DNA of 30,565 nucleotides, taken from positions 1-30,565 of the forward strand of contig CAKTEB010000022.1 in assembly GCA_934546685.1 (NCBI GenBank), written 5' to 3'. Within the stretch, counting starts at the first letter, position 1. Every line of letters begins with the position of its first letter. Below the pieces are notes generated by a model. That model was given only the letters and a program-made list of their open reading frames with translations, ran no database searches and was not told the origin of the DNA. Positions 13,848 to 20,625 of this stretch are shown here, piece by piece. The DNA is from an uncultured Oscillospiraceae bacterium. Its GTDB lineage: Bacteria > Bacillota > Clostridia > Oscillospirales > Oscillospiraceae. A program made the translations under genes and the position numbers.

Positions 13848-15713
13848 ATGAAAACCTTTACTGCTCCTGAGGGCAAGCTGGTTACTGTGCTGGTGGACGG
13901 CGTAGAAGTTTCTTATGTCGCCGGGAAGGAATATCCCGACAACGCGGAATTCATCGTCACCGAGCCCATGACCGAGCAGCCTGCCAGCTTTGATAAGCGC
14001 GGCATCGAGCCCTACCGTGCCGCTGTGATGGTCACCGAGAAGGGCGTTGACGAAAAGAACTCCGTGAAGGCTGCCGTTACCGGCGGCGCTGTCACCGCGG
14101 AGGGCATTGACGGCGGCGTGATCAACTCCACCTCCGATGACTTCTCCGCTGTGGTGTCCGTGGGCGGCACCTACAGCATCAAGAACTCCGTTCTGAACTT
14201 TGACACCAAGTCCGACGGCAAGCACGTCTGCGACTTCTCCGGCTACGGCTCCGTGCTGGCTGGCTTCAAGGGCGCAAAGCTCACCGTGGAGAACACCCAG
14301 ATCAACTCCGTGGGCGTGGCAAAGCCCGCCGTCTTCTGCGACGACCGCTCCGAGTGCCTGTTCAAGGACTGCAACGTCACCGTCCGCGGCGGCAAGCTCT
14401 ATGACGGCTATGTGAACTCCGCCAACCAGAAGACCATGGTTGCGCCCCCCTGGGTGCTGGGCATCACCGGCAACGCCCGGGGCATCAACCTGGAGGGCGA
14501 CCGGGGTACCGCTTACGTCGTGGATTCCTGCTTCAAGGCCAACCAGTGGGGCGTTCTGTCCACCGACGCCGGCCAGAACATGCACCTGTATGTGGCGGAT
14601 TCCGACATGATCCTCCTGGGCGAGAACCTGTCCGCCGACGACGCCAAGGATCCCTACTCCAAGAAGTACGGCTCCGGCTACGGCTCCTACATCATCGGCA
14701 ATGCCTATGAGGAGTTCTCCGGCGTGGATATCAAGGTCGGCACCCACGGCGCTGTCCTCCGCGGCGGCACCGGCGTATACAAGTCCTCCAAGGGCACCAT
14801 CAAGTATGTGTCCCCCATCACCGGCGAGACCGTCTATGAGGGCCAGGGCAAGGGCCGCATCACCCGCATCGACTGCGAATTCGGCGTTATGGCCCACGGC
14901 GACGGCAAGATCGTCTACACCGAGGGCACCGAGGTCAATGCCAACAACGCCGTCTTCCTGCTGAAGTCCGGCGGCGTGACCTGCGACGTGGAGGACGGCG
15001 CGAAGCTGCACTCCGCGAGTGGTGTGATCCTCCAGATGATGGACGACGACGATAACCTGGTTGGCGCCAAGATGACCGACGCCGGCCCCATGTTCAACAC
15101 CGAGTTTAACGAGGTTGCTGGCTGGCCCTCCGAGAACGGCCAGATCACCTCCAAGATGCCCGCCCCCAGCTTTGATCCCATGGCTGGCGGCCCCGGCGGT
15201 CCTGGCGGTCCTGGCGGCCCCGGCGGCCCCGGCGGTCCTGGCGGCCCCGGCGGTCCTGGCGGCCCCGGTGGCCCTGGCGGTCCTGGTGGCCCTGGCGGTA
15301 TGCCCGTGGTCAAGCCTGACACCTTCCTGAACGCCACCGATGTGACCCTGAACGGCGACATTTACAACGGCACCGGCTACTACGGCCAGAAGCCCAAGCC
15401 TCTGTTCGTGACCCTGGGCAAGGGCGCTGTGCTCAACGGCGCGGTTTCCGCTACCGAGACCCGTCATATCGACGAGAACGGCAAGCAGAACACCCACTTC
15501 ACCATCAAGGAGTTCTACTACCTGGCCCATGTGGAGAACCGGAACTTCTTCAACGGCGACAACACCGTTGAGGTCACCCTGAAGGACGGCGCTGTCTGGA
15601 ACGTCACCGCTCCCGGCATCATCAACAAGCTGACCGTGGGCGAGGGCTGCACCCTCAACGGCACCGTTACTGAGAATGCCGATGGCACTCTGACTGTTGC
15701 TCCGAAAGCCTAA
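13848..15713 (+). CDS. Repeat-rich, probable beta-helix protein with (Gly-Gly-Pro)12 insert
   Basis: The 621-residue protein shows many short strand-turn units rich in Gly, Asn, Asp and Val (for example VENTQINSVG, FKDCNVTVRGG, YVVDSCFKANQWGVLS, LKDGAVWNV). This pattern is typical of right-handed parallel beta-helices. Residues 447-482 are twelve uninterrupted Gly-Gly-Pro triplets, a collagen-like or polyglycine-II-like segment that divides the main helix from a shorter C-terminal set of similar units. There is no signal peptide, lipobox, LPXTG or membrane helix, so either it is cytoplasmic or it leaves by a non-classical route. The N-terminus (FTAPEGKLVTVLVDGVEV) is a small separate domain. 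AAAGGAG lies 11 nt before ATG. Its function is unknown. It is monocistronic with a good promoter and terminator, and its codon choice suggests strong expression. Confidence 0.82.
   Translation: MKTFTAPEGKLVTVLVDGVEVSYVAGKEYPDNAEFIVTEPMTEQPASFDKRGIEPYRAAVMVTEKGVDEKNSVKAAVTGGAVTAEGIDGGVINSTSDDFSAVVSVGGTYSIKNSVLNFDTKSDGKHVCDFSGYGSVLAGFKGAKLTVENTQINSVGVAKPAVFCDDRSECLFKDCNVTVRGGKLYDGYVNSANQKTMVAPPWVLGITGNARGINLEGDRGTAYVVDSCFKANQWGVLSTDAGQNMHLYVADSDMILLGENLSADDAKDPYSKKYGSGYGSYIIGNAYEEFSGVDIKVGTHGAVLRGGTGVYKSSKGTIKYVSPITGETVYEGQGKGRITRIDCEFGVMAHGDGKIVYTEGTEVNANNAVFLLKSGGVTCDVEDGAKLHSASGVILQMMDDDDNLVGAKMTDAGPMFNTEFNEVAGWPSENGQITSKMPAPSFDPMAGGPGGPGGPGGPGGPGGPGGPGGPGGPGGPGGPGGPGGMPVVKPDTFLNATDVTLNGDIYNGTGYYGQKPKPLFVTLGKGAVLNGAVSATETRHIDENGKQNTHFTIKEFYYLAHVENRNFFNGDNTVEVTLKDGAVWNVTAPGIINKLTVGEGCTLNGTVTENADGTLTVAPKA
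15186..15293 (+). repeat. 12 x 9-bp repeat coding Gly-Gly-Pro
   Basis: The units alternate among GGCGGCCCC, GGCGGTCCT and GGTGGCCCT. Synonymous mixing indicates the repeat is kept at the protein level and not a recent slippage product. Confidence 0.9.
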
Positions 15714-15735
15714 ATACTATATAATAGTGTAATAG

Positions 15736-15773
15736 ATAGAGTGCTGTCGAAAGGCGGCACTCTATTTCTTTTA
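15736..15773 (+). terminator. Rho-independent terminator with GAAA tetraloop
   Basis: A 13-bp stem including two G-U pairs (15736-15748 with 15753-15765) is closed by the stable GNRA loop GAAA. TTTCTTTTAT follows. Confidence 0.93.
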
Positions 15774-15805
15774 TACGTTATTGCCTTATTTTTTCTAAAT
15801 TAGTT

Positions 15806-15832
15806 GGAACCGTTTCTCATAAAATGCGTCTA
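15806..15832 (+). promoter_or_regulatory. ECF-sigma-like promoter of the DUF4349 lipoprotein gene
   Basis: GGAACC at 15806-15811 and CGTCTA at 15827-15832 are 15 nt apart. This matches the general ECF pattern (GAAC-type -35, CGTC-type -10) seen for SigV/SigW-like factors. No acceptable sigma-A pair is present at this position. Confidence 0.6.
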
Positions 15833-15883
15833 TAGTGGTAGAAGGAACCAAGAGACCAAAAGAAAACGAAGGGAGAAACGACC

Positions 15884-16945
15884 ATGAAACGAAAAAGATT
15901 GTTTTGCCTGGCATTGACCCTGATCCTGGCCCTGAGCCTCACCGCCTGCGGCTCCGCCGCCAGCGGCACCGGCGGCCCGGAGGACAATGGGGCCGGGTAC
16001 GGGGAAGCAGCCGCCGCACAGGAGCCCATGATGGCGGCGGACTACGCCTACGACACGGCGGCCTACGAGACCGCTGAGATCGCCCCGGAGGAGGCGGCCC
16101 AGGAGAACGCCGCCGGCTCTGACGCCGCGGGCTTTGTATCCAGCGACACCTCCGACGACCTGGCCTCCAAGATCATCTACTCCGCCTACGGGGAGCTGGA
16201 GACCCTGGATTTTGATGCCAGCGTCCAGAAGGTCAATGAACTGGTGAACAAATACGGCGCCTTTATGGAGAATTCCAGCGTCACCGGCAATGACCTCCAG
16301 TCTCAGTCCTACGGCTGGTATTCGGGCCGCACCGCCAGCTTTACCATCCGGGTGCCCAAGGAGCACTATTCCGATCTCACCGGCGCGCTGTCCGAAGTGG
16401 GCAACGTGACCTATCTCACCTCCGACGCCGAAAACATCACCGCTCAGTACTCCGATACCCAGGCCCAGCTGGACTCCCTGAACGTCCAGGAGCAGCGGCT
16501 TCTGAGTCTCATGGAGCAGGCGGAGACCGTGGACGATATGATCAAGCTGGAGAGCCGCCTGGGGGAGATCCGCACCCAGACCGAGCAGCTTCAGGCCCAG
16601 CTCACAAACTGGGACCGGCAGGTGGGTTACAGCACCGTGACCATCCAAATCAGCGAGGTGCAAGAGCTGACCCCGGAGCCCGAGGAGCCCGACCCCAGCT
16701 ATCTCCAGCAGCTGAAGACCGCATTCCTAGGCTCCGTGGAGTTCCTGGGCCAGGCGGCCAGGGGCCTGGGCAAGGTATTTGCGGCGGCCATTCCCATTCT
16801 CCTGCCCCTTGCCCTGATCGTGGTGGTCATCGTGCTGTTGTGCCGGCGCGCGTCCAAGCGCCGGGAGAAAAAGGCGGCGGAGCGTGCGGCGGCCCGGCAT
16901 CAGCAGGTGCTGGAGCGGGACGAGGCCCAGAAGAAAGACGAATAA
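15884..16945 (+). CDS. DUF4349-type lipoprotein with C-terminal membrane anchor
   Basis: The 353-residue protein has a lipoprotein signal with LTAC (Cys22) and an Ala/Glu-rich acidic linker to about 90. A domain matching DUF4349 covers about 95-270: KIIYSAYGELETLDFD, VNELVNKYGAF, FTIRVPKEHYSDL, then a coiled coil (LESRLGEIRTQTEQLQAQL) and the YSTVTIQISEV strand. A membrane helix lies near 293-316, and the protein ends in a highly charged, Arg/Lys/Glu-rich cytoplasmic tail. This would tether it both by lipid and by a helix. The family has no firm function; some members sit near ECF sigma systems, which fits the promoter at 15806-15832. GGGAG lies about 10 nt before the start. Confidence 0.87.
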   Translation: MKRKRLFCLALTLILALSLTACGSAASGTGGPEDNGAGYGEAAAAQEPMMAADYAYDTAAYETAEIAPEEAAQENAAGSDAAGFVSSDTSDDLASKIIYSAYGELETLDFDASVQKVNELVNKYGAFMENSSVTGNDLQSQSYGWYSGRTASFTIRVPKEHYSDLTGALSEVGNVTYLTSDAENITAQYSDTQAQLDSLNVQEQRLLSLMEQAETVDDMIKLESRLGEIRTQTEQLQAQLTNWDRQVGYSTVTIQISEVQELTPEPEEPDPSYLQQLKTAFLGSVEFLGQAARGLGKVFAAAIPILLPLALIVVVIVLLCRRASKRREKKAAERAAARHQQVLERDEAQKKDE

Positions 16946-16974
16946 CATAAAATATTGCGGAAAAGAGCGATACA

Positions 16975-17460
16975 ATGAATCTAACACTGATCCCGGCGGA
17001 GGAAACGGACCTGCCGGAGCTGCTGGCACTGTGCCATCGGGCGGCTCGGGCTGCCGAGGACAGCCACTGGTCCGAGGACTATCCCAACGCGGCCATTCTC
17101 TGGGAGGATTACGAGCAGGGCCATCTCCTGCGCATTGAAAACGAGGCGGGGGAGACCCTGGGACTCATCGCGGTACATGAGACCGGCGAGGATGAATTCC
17201 GGTGGCCGGAGCCCTATGATTCCGCCTGGGAGCTGTCCCGGCTGGCCCTGGAGCCGAAGCGGCAGGATCGGGGCCTGGGCACGGCGGCCTTCCGGTGCGC
17301 CCTGGACTGGTGCCGAAAGCGGGGCTGCAAGGCGGCGCGGCTGCTGGTGAGCCGGGACTATGACCGGGCCATCCACATCTACGAAAAGGAGGGCTTTGCC
17401 CGGCTGGGGGAGGGCAGCGCCTGGGGCGAGGACTTCTACCTCTACGGAAAGCGGCTCTGA
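16975..17460 (+). CDS. GNAT-family N-acetyltransferase
   Basis: The 161-residue protein has the GNAT fold in normal length. Motif A with the acetyl-CoA pyrophosphate loop is RQDRGLGTAAF, just after the LSRLALEP strand. Motif B is seen as RAIHIYEKEGFARLGEG. The substrate is not readable from sequence; small molecules or protein N-termini are both possible. The ATG at 16975 has only a weak purine-rich site upstream (GGAAAAGAG). The gene is 29 nt after the DUF4349 gene and may be read through from it. A probable terminator follows. Confidence 0.88.
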   Translation: MNLTLIPAEETDLPELLALCHRAARAAEDSHWSEDYPNAAILWEDYEQGHLLRIENEAGETLGLIAVHETGEDEFRWPEPYDSAWELSRLALEPKRQDRGLGTAAFRCALDWCRKRGCKAARLLVSRDYDRAIHIYEKEGFARLGEGSAWGEDFYLYGKRL

Positions 17461-17477
17461 ATCCCGAATTTGTCATG

Positions 17478-17516
17478 GCGGCGGTAACGTTACAGAAGCG
17501 TTGCCGCCGCTTTCCT
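17478..17516 (+). terminator. Probable terminator of the GNAT gene
   Basis: A 12-bp stem with one G-U pair (17478-17489 with 17499-17510) and a 9-nt loop is followed by TTTCCT. The T-run is short. Confidence 0.65.
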
Positions 17517-17537
17517 GTGCCCGCGTGTAATGGCGCA

Positions 17538-17597
17538 CCTAACCAGACCTAAAATAACTGAACCTAATCTAATCTAATCTGACCTAAGATAATAAGA
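17538..17597. repeat. Degenerate pentanucleotide repeat, consensus YCTAA
   Basis: Twelve consecutive in-phase 5-mers can be read from 17538. CCTAA occurs four times (17538, 17548, 17563, 17583) and TCTAA twice (17568, 17573); the others, such as TCTGA, CTGAA, AATAA and GATAA, differ by one or more bases. Confidence 0.75.
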
Positions 17598-17791
17598 CAA
17601 CACCGGAGACAACGACGTATGTACGGAGATTGTTGTTTTTCCGTGTAAAATGTAGGTTTCGGGGCGGCGGGATTCGACGGGATTTTCGGAATCGGCGAGC
17701 CCTTGCTTTCGGCAAGAAAATCTCCCTGGATTCGACAGGCTGTGCCCGGAAGAAATTTTTCCTCTGGGGGCGGGAATTGGCGGGCGGATAC

Positions 17792-17820
17792 TTGAACAGA
17801 CCTCAAATGTGTGCTATGAT
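17792..17820 (+). promoter_or_regulatory. Sigma-A promoter of proS
   Basis: TTGAAC at 17792-17797 and TATGAT at 17815-17820 are 17 nt apart. An extended -10 TG lies at 17812-17813. Confidence 0.78.
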
Positions 17821-17887
17821 ATCCTATACGCAATTATGGGCCCAGAAGCCCTGACCATAGCGCGCAGCGCGAAAGGATGAAAACAAA

Positions 17888-19327
17888 ATGGCAAAAGAGA
17901 AGAAACAGGTGGAACGCATCACCGATATGGAGGTGGACTTCGCCAAGTGGTATACCGACGTATGCACCAAAGCGGAGCTCATCGACTACACCAGCACCAA
18001 GGGCATGTTCATTCTGCGGCCCTACGGCTACGCCATCTGGGAGAATATCCAGAAGGAGCTGGACGCGGACTTCAAGCGCACTGGCCACACCAACGTGTCC
18101 ATGCCCATGCTGATCCCCGAGAGCCTGCTCCAGAAGGAGAAGGATCATGTGTCCGGCTTCGCCCCCGAGTGCGCCTGGGTCACCCATGGCGGCAGTGAGA
18201 AGCTGGAGGAGCGGCTGTGCATCCGCCCTACCTCTGAGACCCTGTTCTGCGACCATTGGAGCCACATTGTCCACTCCTGGAGAGACCTGCCCCTGCTGTA
18301 CAACCAGTGGTGCAGCGTGCTCCGCTGGGAGAAGACCTCCCGGCCCTTCCTCCGTCACCGGGAATTCCTGTGGCAGGAGGGCCACACCCTCCACGCCACC
18401 CCTGAGGAGGCCATTGCCGAGACCGAGCAGCAGCTGGAGACCTACGCAAACCTCTGTGAGAACATCCTGGCCATGCCCGTCATCCGGGGCCAGAAGACCG
18501 ACAAGGAGAAGTTCGCTGGCGCTGAGCGCACCTATACCATCGAGTGCATGATGCACGACCGGAAGGCCCTCCAGGCCGGCACCAGCCACTACTTCGGCGA
18601 CGGCTTCCCCACGGCCTTTGACATCACCTTCACCGATAAGAACAACCAGCAGACCCACCCCTTCGAGACCTCCTGGGGCCTGTCCACCCGGATCATCGGC
18701 GGCATCATCATGACCCACGGCGACAACAACGGCCTGGTGCTGCCCCCCAGAATCGCCCCCATCCAGGTCATCATCCTGCCCATCGCCGCCCATAAGCCCG
18801 GCGTCACCGAGGCGGCAGAGACCCTGGTGGAGCGCATGAAGAGTATTGGCCTCCGGGCCAAGGGCGACTTCTCCGACAACTCCCCCGGCTGGAAGTTCGC
18901 CGAGTACGAGATGAAGGGCGTGCCCCTGCGCATCGAGATCGGCCCCAAGGATCTGGAGAAGAACCAGTGCGTGGCCGTCCGGCGTGACAGCGGCGAGAAG
19001 ATCACCCTGTCTCTGGATGAGTTGGAGGAGAAGATCCCCCAGATCCTGGACGCTGTCCACGACGGCATGTATGCCAAGGCCGCCAAGAACATCCAGGAGC
19101 ACACCTACGCCGCTTACTCCCTGGAGGAGGCCAAAAAGCTCCAGGAGGAGCACGGCGGCTTCATCAAGACCATGTGGTGCGGCAATCTCCAGTGCGAGCT
19201 GGACATGAAGGAGAAGGCCGGGATGACCTCCCGCTGCATCCCCTTCCAGCAGGAGCATCTGTCCGATGTGTGCCCCATCTGCGGCAAGCCCGCCCAGAAG
19301 ATGGTCTACTGGGGCGTGGCCTACTAA
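17888..19327 (+). CDS. proS: Prolyl-tRNA synthetase, archaeal/eukaryotic type
   Basis: The 479-residue class II synthetase charges tRNA-Pro. Motif 2 is RWEKTSRPFLRHREFLWQEGHT split around FLRHREF near residue 160. Motif 3 is GLSTRIIGGIIMTHGD near 265-280, followed by GLVLPPRIAP. The anticodon-binding domain starts near PIQVIILPI at about 290. A C-terminal zinc-binding-like domain follows, with Cys in MWCGNLQC, SRCIPF and CPICGK, and ends in the typical Tyr. It lacks the large editing insertion of the E. coli-type enzyme, which is the defining difference of this type. GAAAGG upstream supports ATG 17888. A YcxB-like gene follows after 12 nt. Confidence 0.96.
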   Translation: MAKEKKQVERITDMEVDFAKWYTDVCTKAELIDYTSTKGMFILRPYGYAIWENIQKELDADFKRTGHTNVSMPMLIPESLLQKEKDHVSGFAPECAWVTHGGSEKLEERLCIRPTSETLFCDHWSHIVHSWRDLPLLYNQWCSVLRWEKTSRPFLRHREFLWQEGHTLHATPEEAIAETEQQLETYANLCENILAMPVIRGQKTDKEKFAGAERTYTIECMMHDRKALQAGTSHYFGDGFPTAFDITFTDKNNQQTHPFETSWGLSTRIIGGIIMTHGDNNGLVLPPRIAPIQVIILPIAAHKPGVTEAAETLVERMKSIGLRAKGDFSDNSPGWKFAEYEMKGVPLRIEIGPKDLEKNQCVAVRRDSGEKITLSLDELEEKIPQILDAVHDGMYAKAAKNIQEHTYAAYSLEEAKKLQEEHGGFIKTMWCGNLQCELDMKEKAGMTSRCIPFQQEHLSDVCPICGKPAQKMVYWGVAY

Positions 19328-19339
19328 GAGGGCCGGGCA

Positions 19340-19840
19340 TTGGCAAAGAAAAAGGAATCCCAAGTGGCGGTGACCGTCTACGGCATCGAGTACCCGGAAT
19401 TCGCCAAGCTCAAGTGGAGCCAGTTCCTCCGGGGCTTTTCCCTGGCGGTGGCGGTGCTGGTGATCGCGGTGCTGGCCCTGGCCTACAATGGAAAGCTGCC
19501 CAAGGAAATGCCCCTGAGCGTGATCCTAGTGTTGGTGCTGGCGGTGCTGGCCCTGCTGGCGGTATACCGGCAGAACATCCGCCGGGAGCATAAGCGCTCG
19601 GGCCTTGCCACGCAGAAGCTCGAGTATCTCTTTGATCGGGACGGTTGGACGGTAAAGACCGACGGGGGACAGGCCCGGGTCCTCTGGACCAAGACCTGGC
19701 GGGTGCGGAGAAATCAAAACGCCCTGCTGCTCTATCCCAACCGCCGGAGCGTCAACCTGGTGCCCCTCAAGTACATGACCGAGGATCAGGTGAAGCGGGT
19801 CATCGGTTTTTGCACGGGGAAAAAGGAAACGAAGAAGTAA
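19340..19840 (+). CDS. YcxB-like membrane protein
   Basis: The 166-residue protein starts with TTG, preceded by AGAGGG about 8 nt upstream and 12 nt after the proS stop, which suggests translational coupling. Two hydrophobic helices (about 33-50 and 60-76) with a short KLPKEMPLS link are followed by a basic stretch (RREHKRSG). The small C-terminal domain contains YLFDRDGWTV, VLWTKTWRVRRNQNALLLYP and VNLVPLKYM. Two helices plus such a PH-like end are the layout of the YcxB family of unknown function. It ends just before the terminator/promoter of the ribosomal protein operon. Confidence 0.78.
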   Translation: MAKKKESQVAVTVYGIEYPEFAKLKWSQFLRGFSLAVAVLVIAVLALAYNGKLPKEMPLSVILVLVLAVLALLAVYRQNIRREHKRSGLATQKLEYLFDRDGWTVKTDGGQARVLWTKTWRVRRNQNALLLYPNRRSVNLVPLKYMTEDQVKRVIGFCTGKKETKK

Positions 19841-19905
19841 CCGGATTATACCGCGCGATTCGGCGGAGGACCGCAGACGCAGGCACGTTTTATCCCGAAA
19901 AAATT

Positions 19906-19940
19906 CAAATCCCCTCTTGACAAAAGAGGGGATTTGTTGT
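19906..19940 (+). terminator. Terminator of proS-ycxB overlapping the S10 operon promoter
   Basis: A perfect 13-bp inverted repeat (19906-19918 with 19924-19936), loop GACAA, is followed by the T-rich TTGTTGTATT. Its loop and left arm contain the -35 box of the next promoter. Confidence 0.75.
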
Positions 19941-19945
19941 ATTAT
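19917..19945 (+). promoter_or_regulatory. Sigma-A promoter of the S10-spc ribosomal protein operon
   Basis: A perfect TTGACA at 19917-19922 and TATTAT at 19940-19945 are 17 nt apart. The leader to rpsJ is about 260 nt, unusually long for such an operon unless regulated. Confidence 0.85.
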
Positions 19946-19994
19946 ACTCAGGCGCGAGTTTTGAGCGCAAACTGCGATGAAACAGGAGATTGCG

Positions 19995-20123
19995 GTGAAA
20001 ACCGGTAACTTCTGCGGAGTATGTCCGTTAATCGGGCGGCTGGAAGCACTGCTTCGCGGCGTATATCGCCGGGGAGGTAGTCTGGGCCGGCTTGCTGCCG
20101 GTCTTTTCTATGGCCCGGAATGA
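19995..20123 (+). CDS. Candidate leader peptide upstream of rpsJ
   Basis: A GTG at 19995 has AGGAG (19984-19988) 6 nt upstream. It opens a 42-codon frame that ends with TGA at 20121-20123. An in-frame ATG at 19977 would give 48 residues but has no ribosome binding site. The peptide starts MKTGNFCGVCPLIG, has a basic, Leu/Arg-rich middle (LEALLRGVYRRGG) and ends AAGLFYGPE. It is too short for standard gene calling and matches no family I know. It lies wholly in the S10 operon leader, 88 nt before rpsJ, and its 3' half contains the hairpin at 20085-20103. It could be a real small protein, a regulatory upstream ORF, or chance in a structured leader. Confidence 0.45.
   Translation: MKTGNFCGVCPLIGRLEALLRGVYRRGGSLGRLAAGLFYGPE
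20085..20109 (+). terminator. Attenuator-like hairpin in the rpsJ leader
   Basis: A 7-bp GC-rich stem with one G-U pair (20085-20091 with 20097-20103) and loop TTGCT is followed by TTTTCT. It sits about 105 nt before rpsJ, inside the candidate leader ORF. Confidence 0.5.
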
Positions 20124-20211
20124 TACGCACGGCATAGCGGACAGATGCTTTCGACCGTACCCAGCGACTCACAACATAACTGAGTACGACATCTAAGGAG
20201 GAAAACCCACA

Positions 20212-20523
20212 ATGGCAAACAAAGAAATGATCCGGATCCGCCTGAAGGCCTACGATCATCAGATCATCGATTCCAGCGCAGAAAAGATCGTGGAGACCGC
20301 TAAGCGCAACGGCGCACAGGTTTCCGGCCCCATTCCGCTTCCTACCAAGAAGGAAGTTGTCACCATTCTTCGTGCAGTGCATAAGTACAAGGACAGCCGT
20401 GAGCAGTTCGAGCGCCGCACCCACAAGAGACTGATCGATATTCTCAACCCCTCCCAGAAGTGCGTTGAGGCTCTCATGGGCCTTGAGCTTCCCGCAGGCG
20501 TTGAGATTGAGATAAAGCTGTAA
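20212..20523 (+). CDS. rpsJ: Ribosomal protein S10
   Basis: The 103 residues equal the usual length. The fold-typical sequences IRIRLKAYDHQIIDSS, GPIPLPTKKEVVTIL and the RRTHKRLIDIL loop are all present, ending in VEIEIKL. S10 is a small-subunit head protein and, in E. coli, also NusE in transcription antitermination. It is the first gene of the operon, with AAGGAGG 10 nt before ATG. The gap to rplC is unusually wide (102 nt) and structured. Confidence 0.98.
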   Translation: MANKEMIRIRLKAYDHQIIDSSAEKIVETAKRNGAQVSGPIPLPTKKEVVTILRAVHKYKDSREQFERRTHKRLIDILNPSQKCVEALMGLELPAGVEIEIKL

Positions 20524-20554
20524 TTCCCCCAACCCACGGAACTACAGTCACCAA

Positions 20555-20599
20555 GTCCGCCAAGGCGGACGGGTCAAGTTGGCATCCCAATGTGCCAAC
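20555..20599 (+). promoter_or_regulatory. Two hairpins in the rpsJ-rplC spacer
   Basis: Hairpin one is a perfect 7-bp stem (20555-20561 with 20564-20570), drawn close by AA. Hairpin two is a perfect 7-bp stem (20578-20584 with 20593-20599) with an 8-nt loop. They precede the rplC ribosome binding site (AGGAGG at 20612-20617). Confidence 0.6.
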
Positions 20600-20625
20600 C
20601 AATAACCTAATAGGAGGAAATCACT

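Larger units (their letters stand above)
17517..17887. other. Long leader/intergenic region before proS
   Basis: This region has no supported gene. It contains a degenerate 5-bp repeat (17538-17597), a T-run following TGTTGT near 17631-17640, an imperfect stem (17679-17687 with 17716-17726) enclosing a small CTTGC-TTTCG-GCAAG hairpin, and the proS promoter at 17792-17820. The string GGATTCGAC occurs at 17670 and 17728, on either side of the stem. I see no T-box motif. Confidence 0.55.
19841..20211. other. Leader region of the S10 operon
   Basis: Besides the terminator, promoter, candidate leader peptide and attenuator-like hairpin listed separately, 20124-20190 holds a weak hairpin (ACTCA 20167-20171 with TGAGT 20181-20185). 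The strong AAGGAGG of rpsJ is at 20195-20201. Confidence 0.6.

Noticed and set aside
15186..15293. CRISPR-like or satellite array
   Set aside because: The regular repeat is coding, 9 bp long, without spacers, and reads as Gly-Gly-Pro in frame with the surrounding gene.
13767..15530. 587-codon open frame on the minus strand
   Set aside because: Antisense to the beta-helix gene; its Ala/Thr/Arg/Gly repeats are just the complement of the Gly-Gly-Pro coding repeat.
17564..17833. 89-codon minus-strand frame in the proS upstream region
   Set aside because: No ribosome binding site, no recognisable protein, and it runs through the pentamer repeat and the structured segment.
17598..17887. T-box riboswitch for proS
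   Set aside because: Considered because aminoacyl-tRNA synthetase genes in Firmicutes often have one. The conserved AGGGTGGNACCGCG-like sequence and the terminator helix are absent, and the promoter is only about 70 nt before the gene.
17834..19363. 509-codon open frame on the minus strand
   Set aside because: Exact shadow of proS, with no start signal and no family-like sequence.
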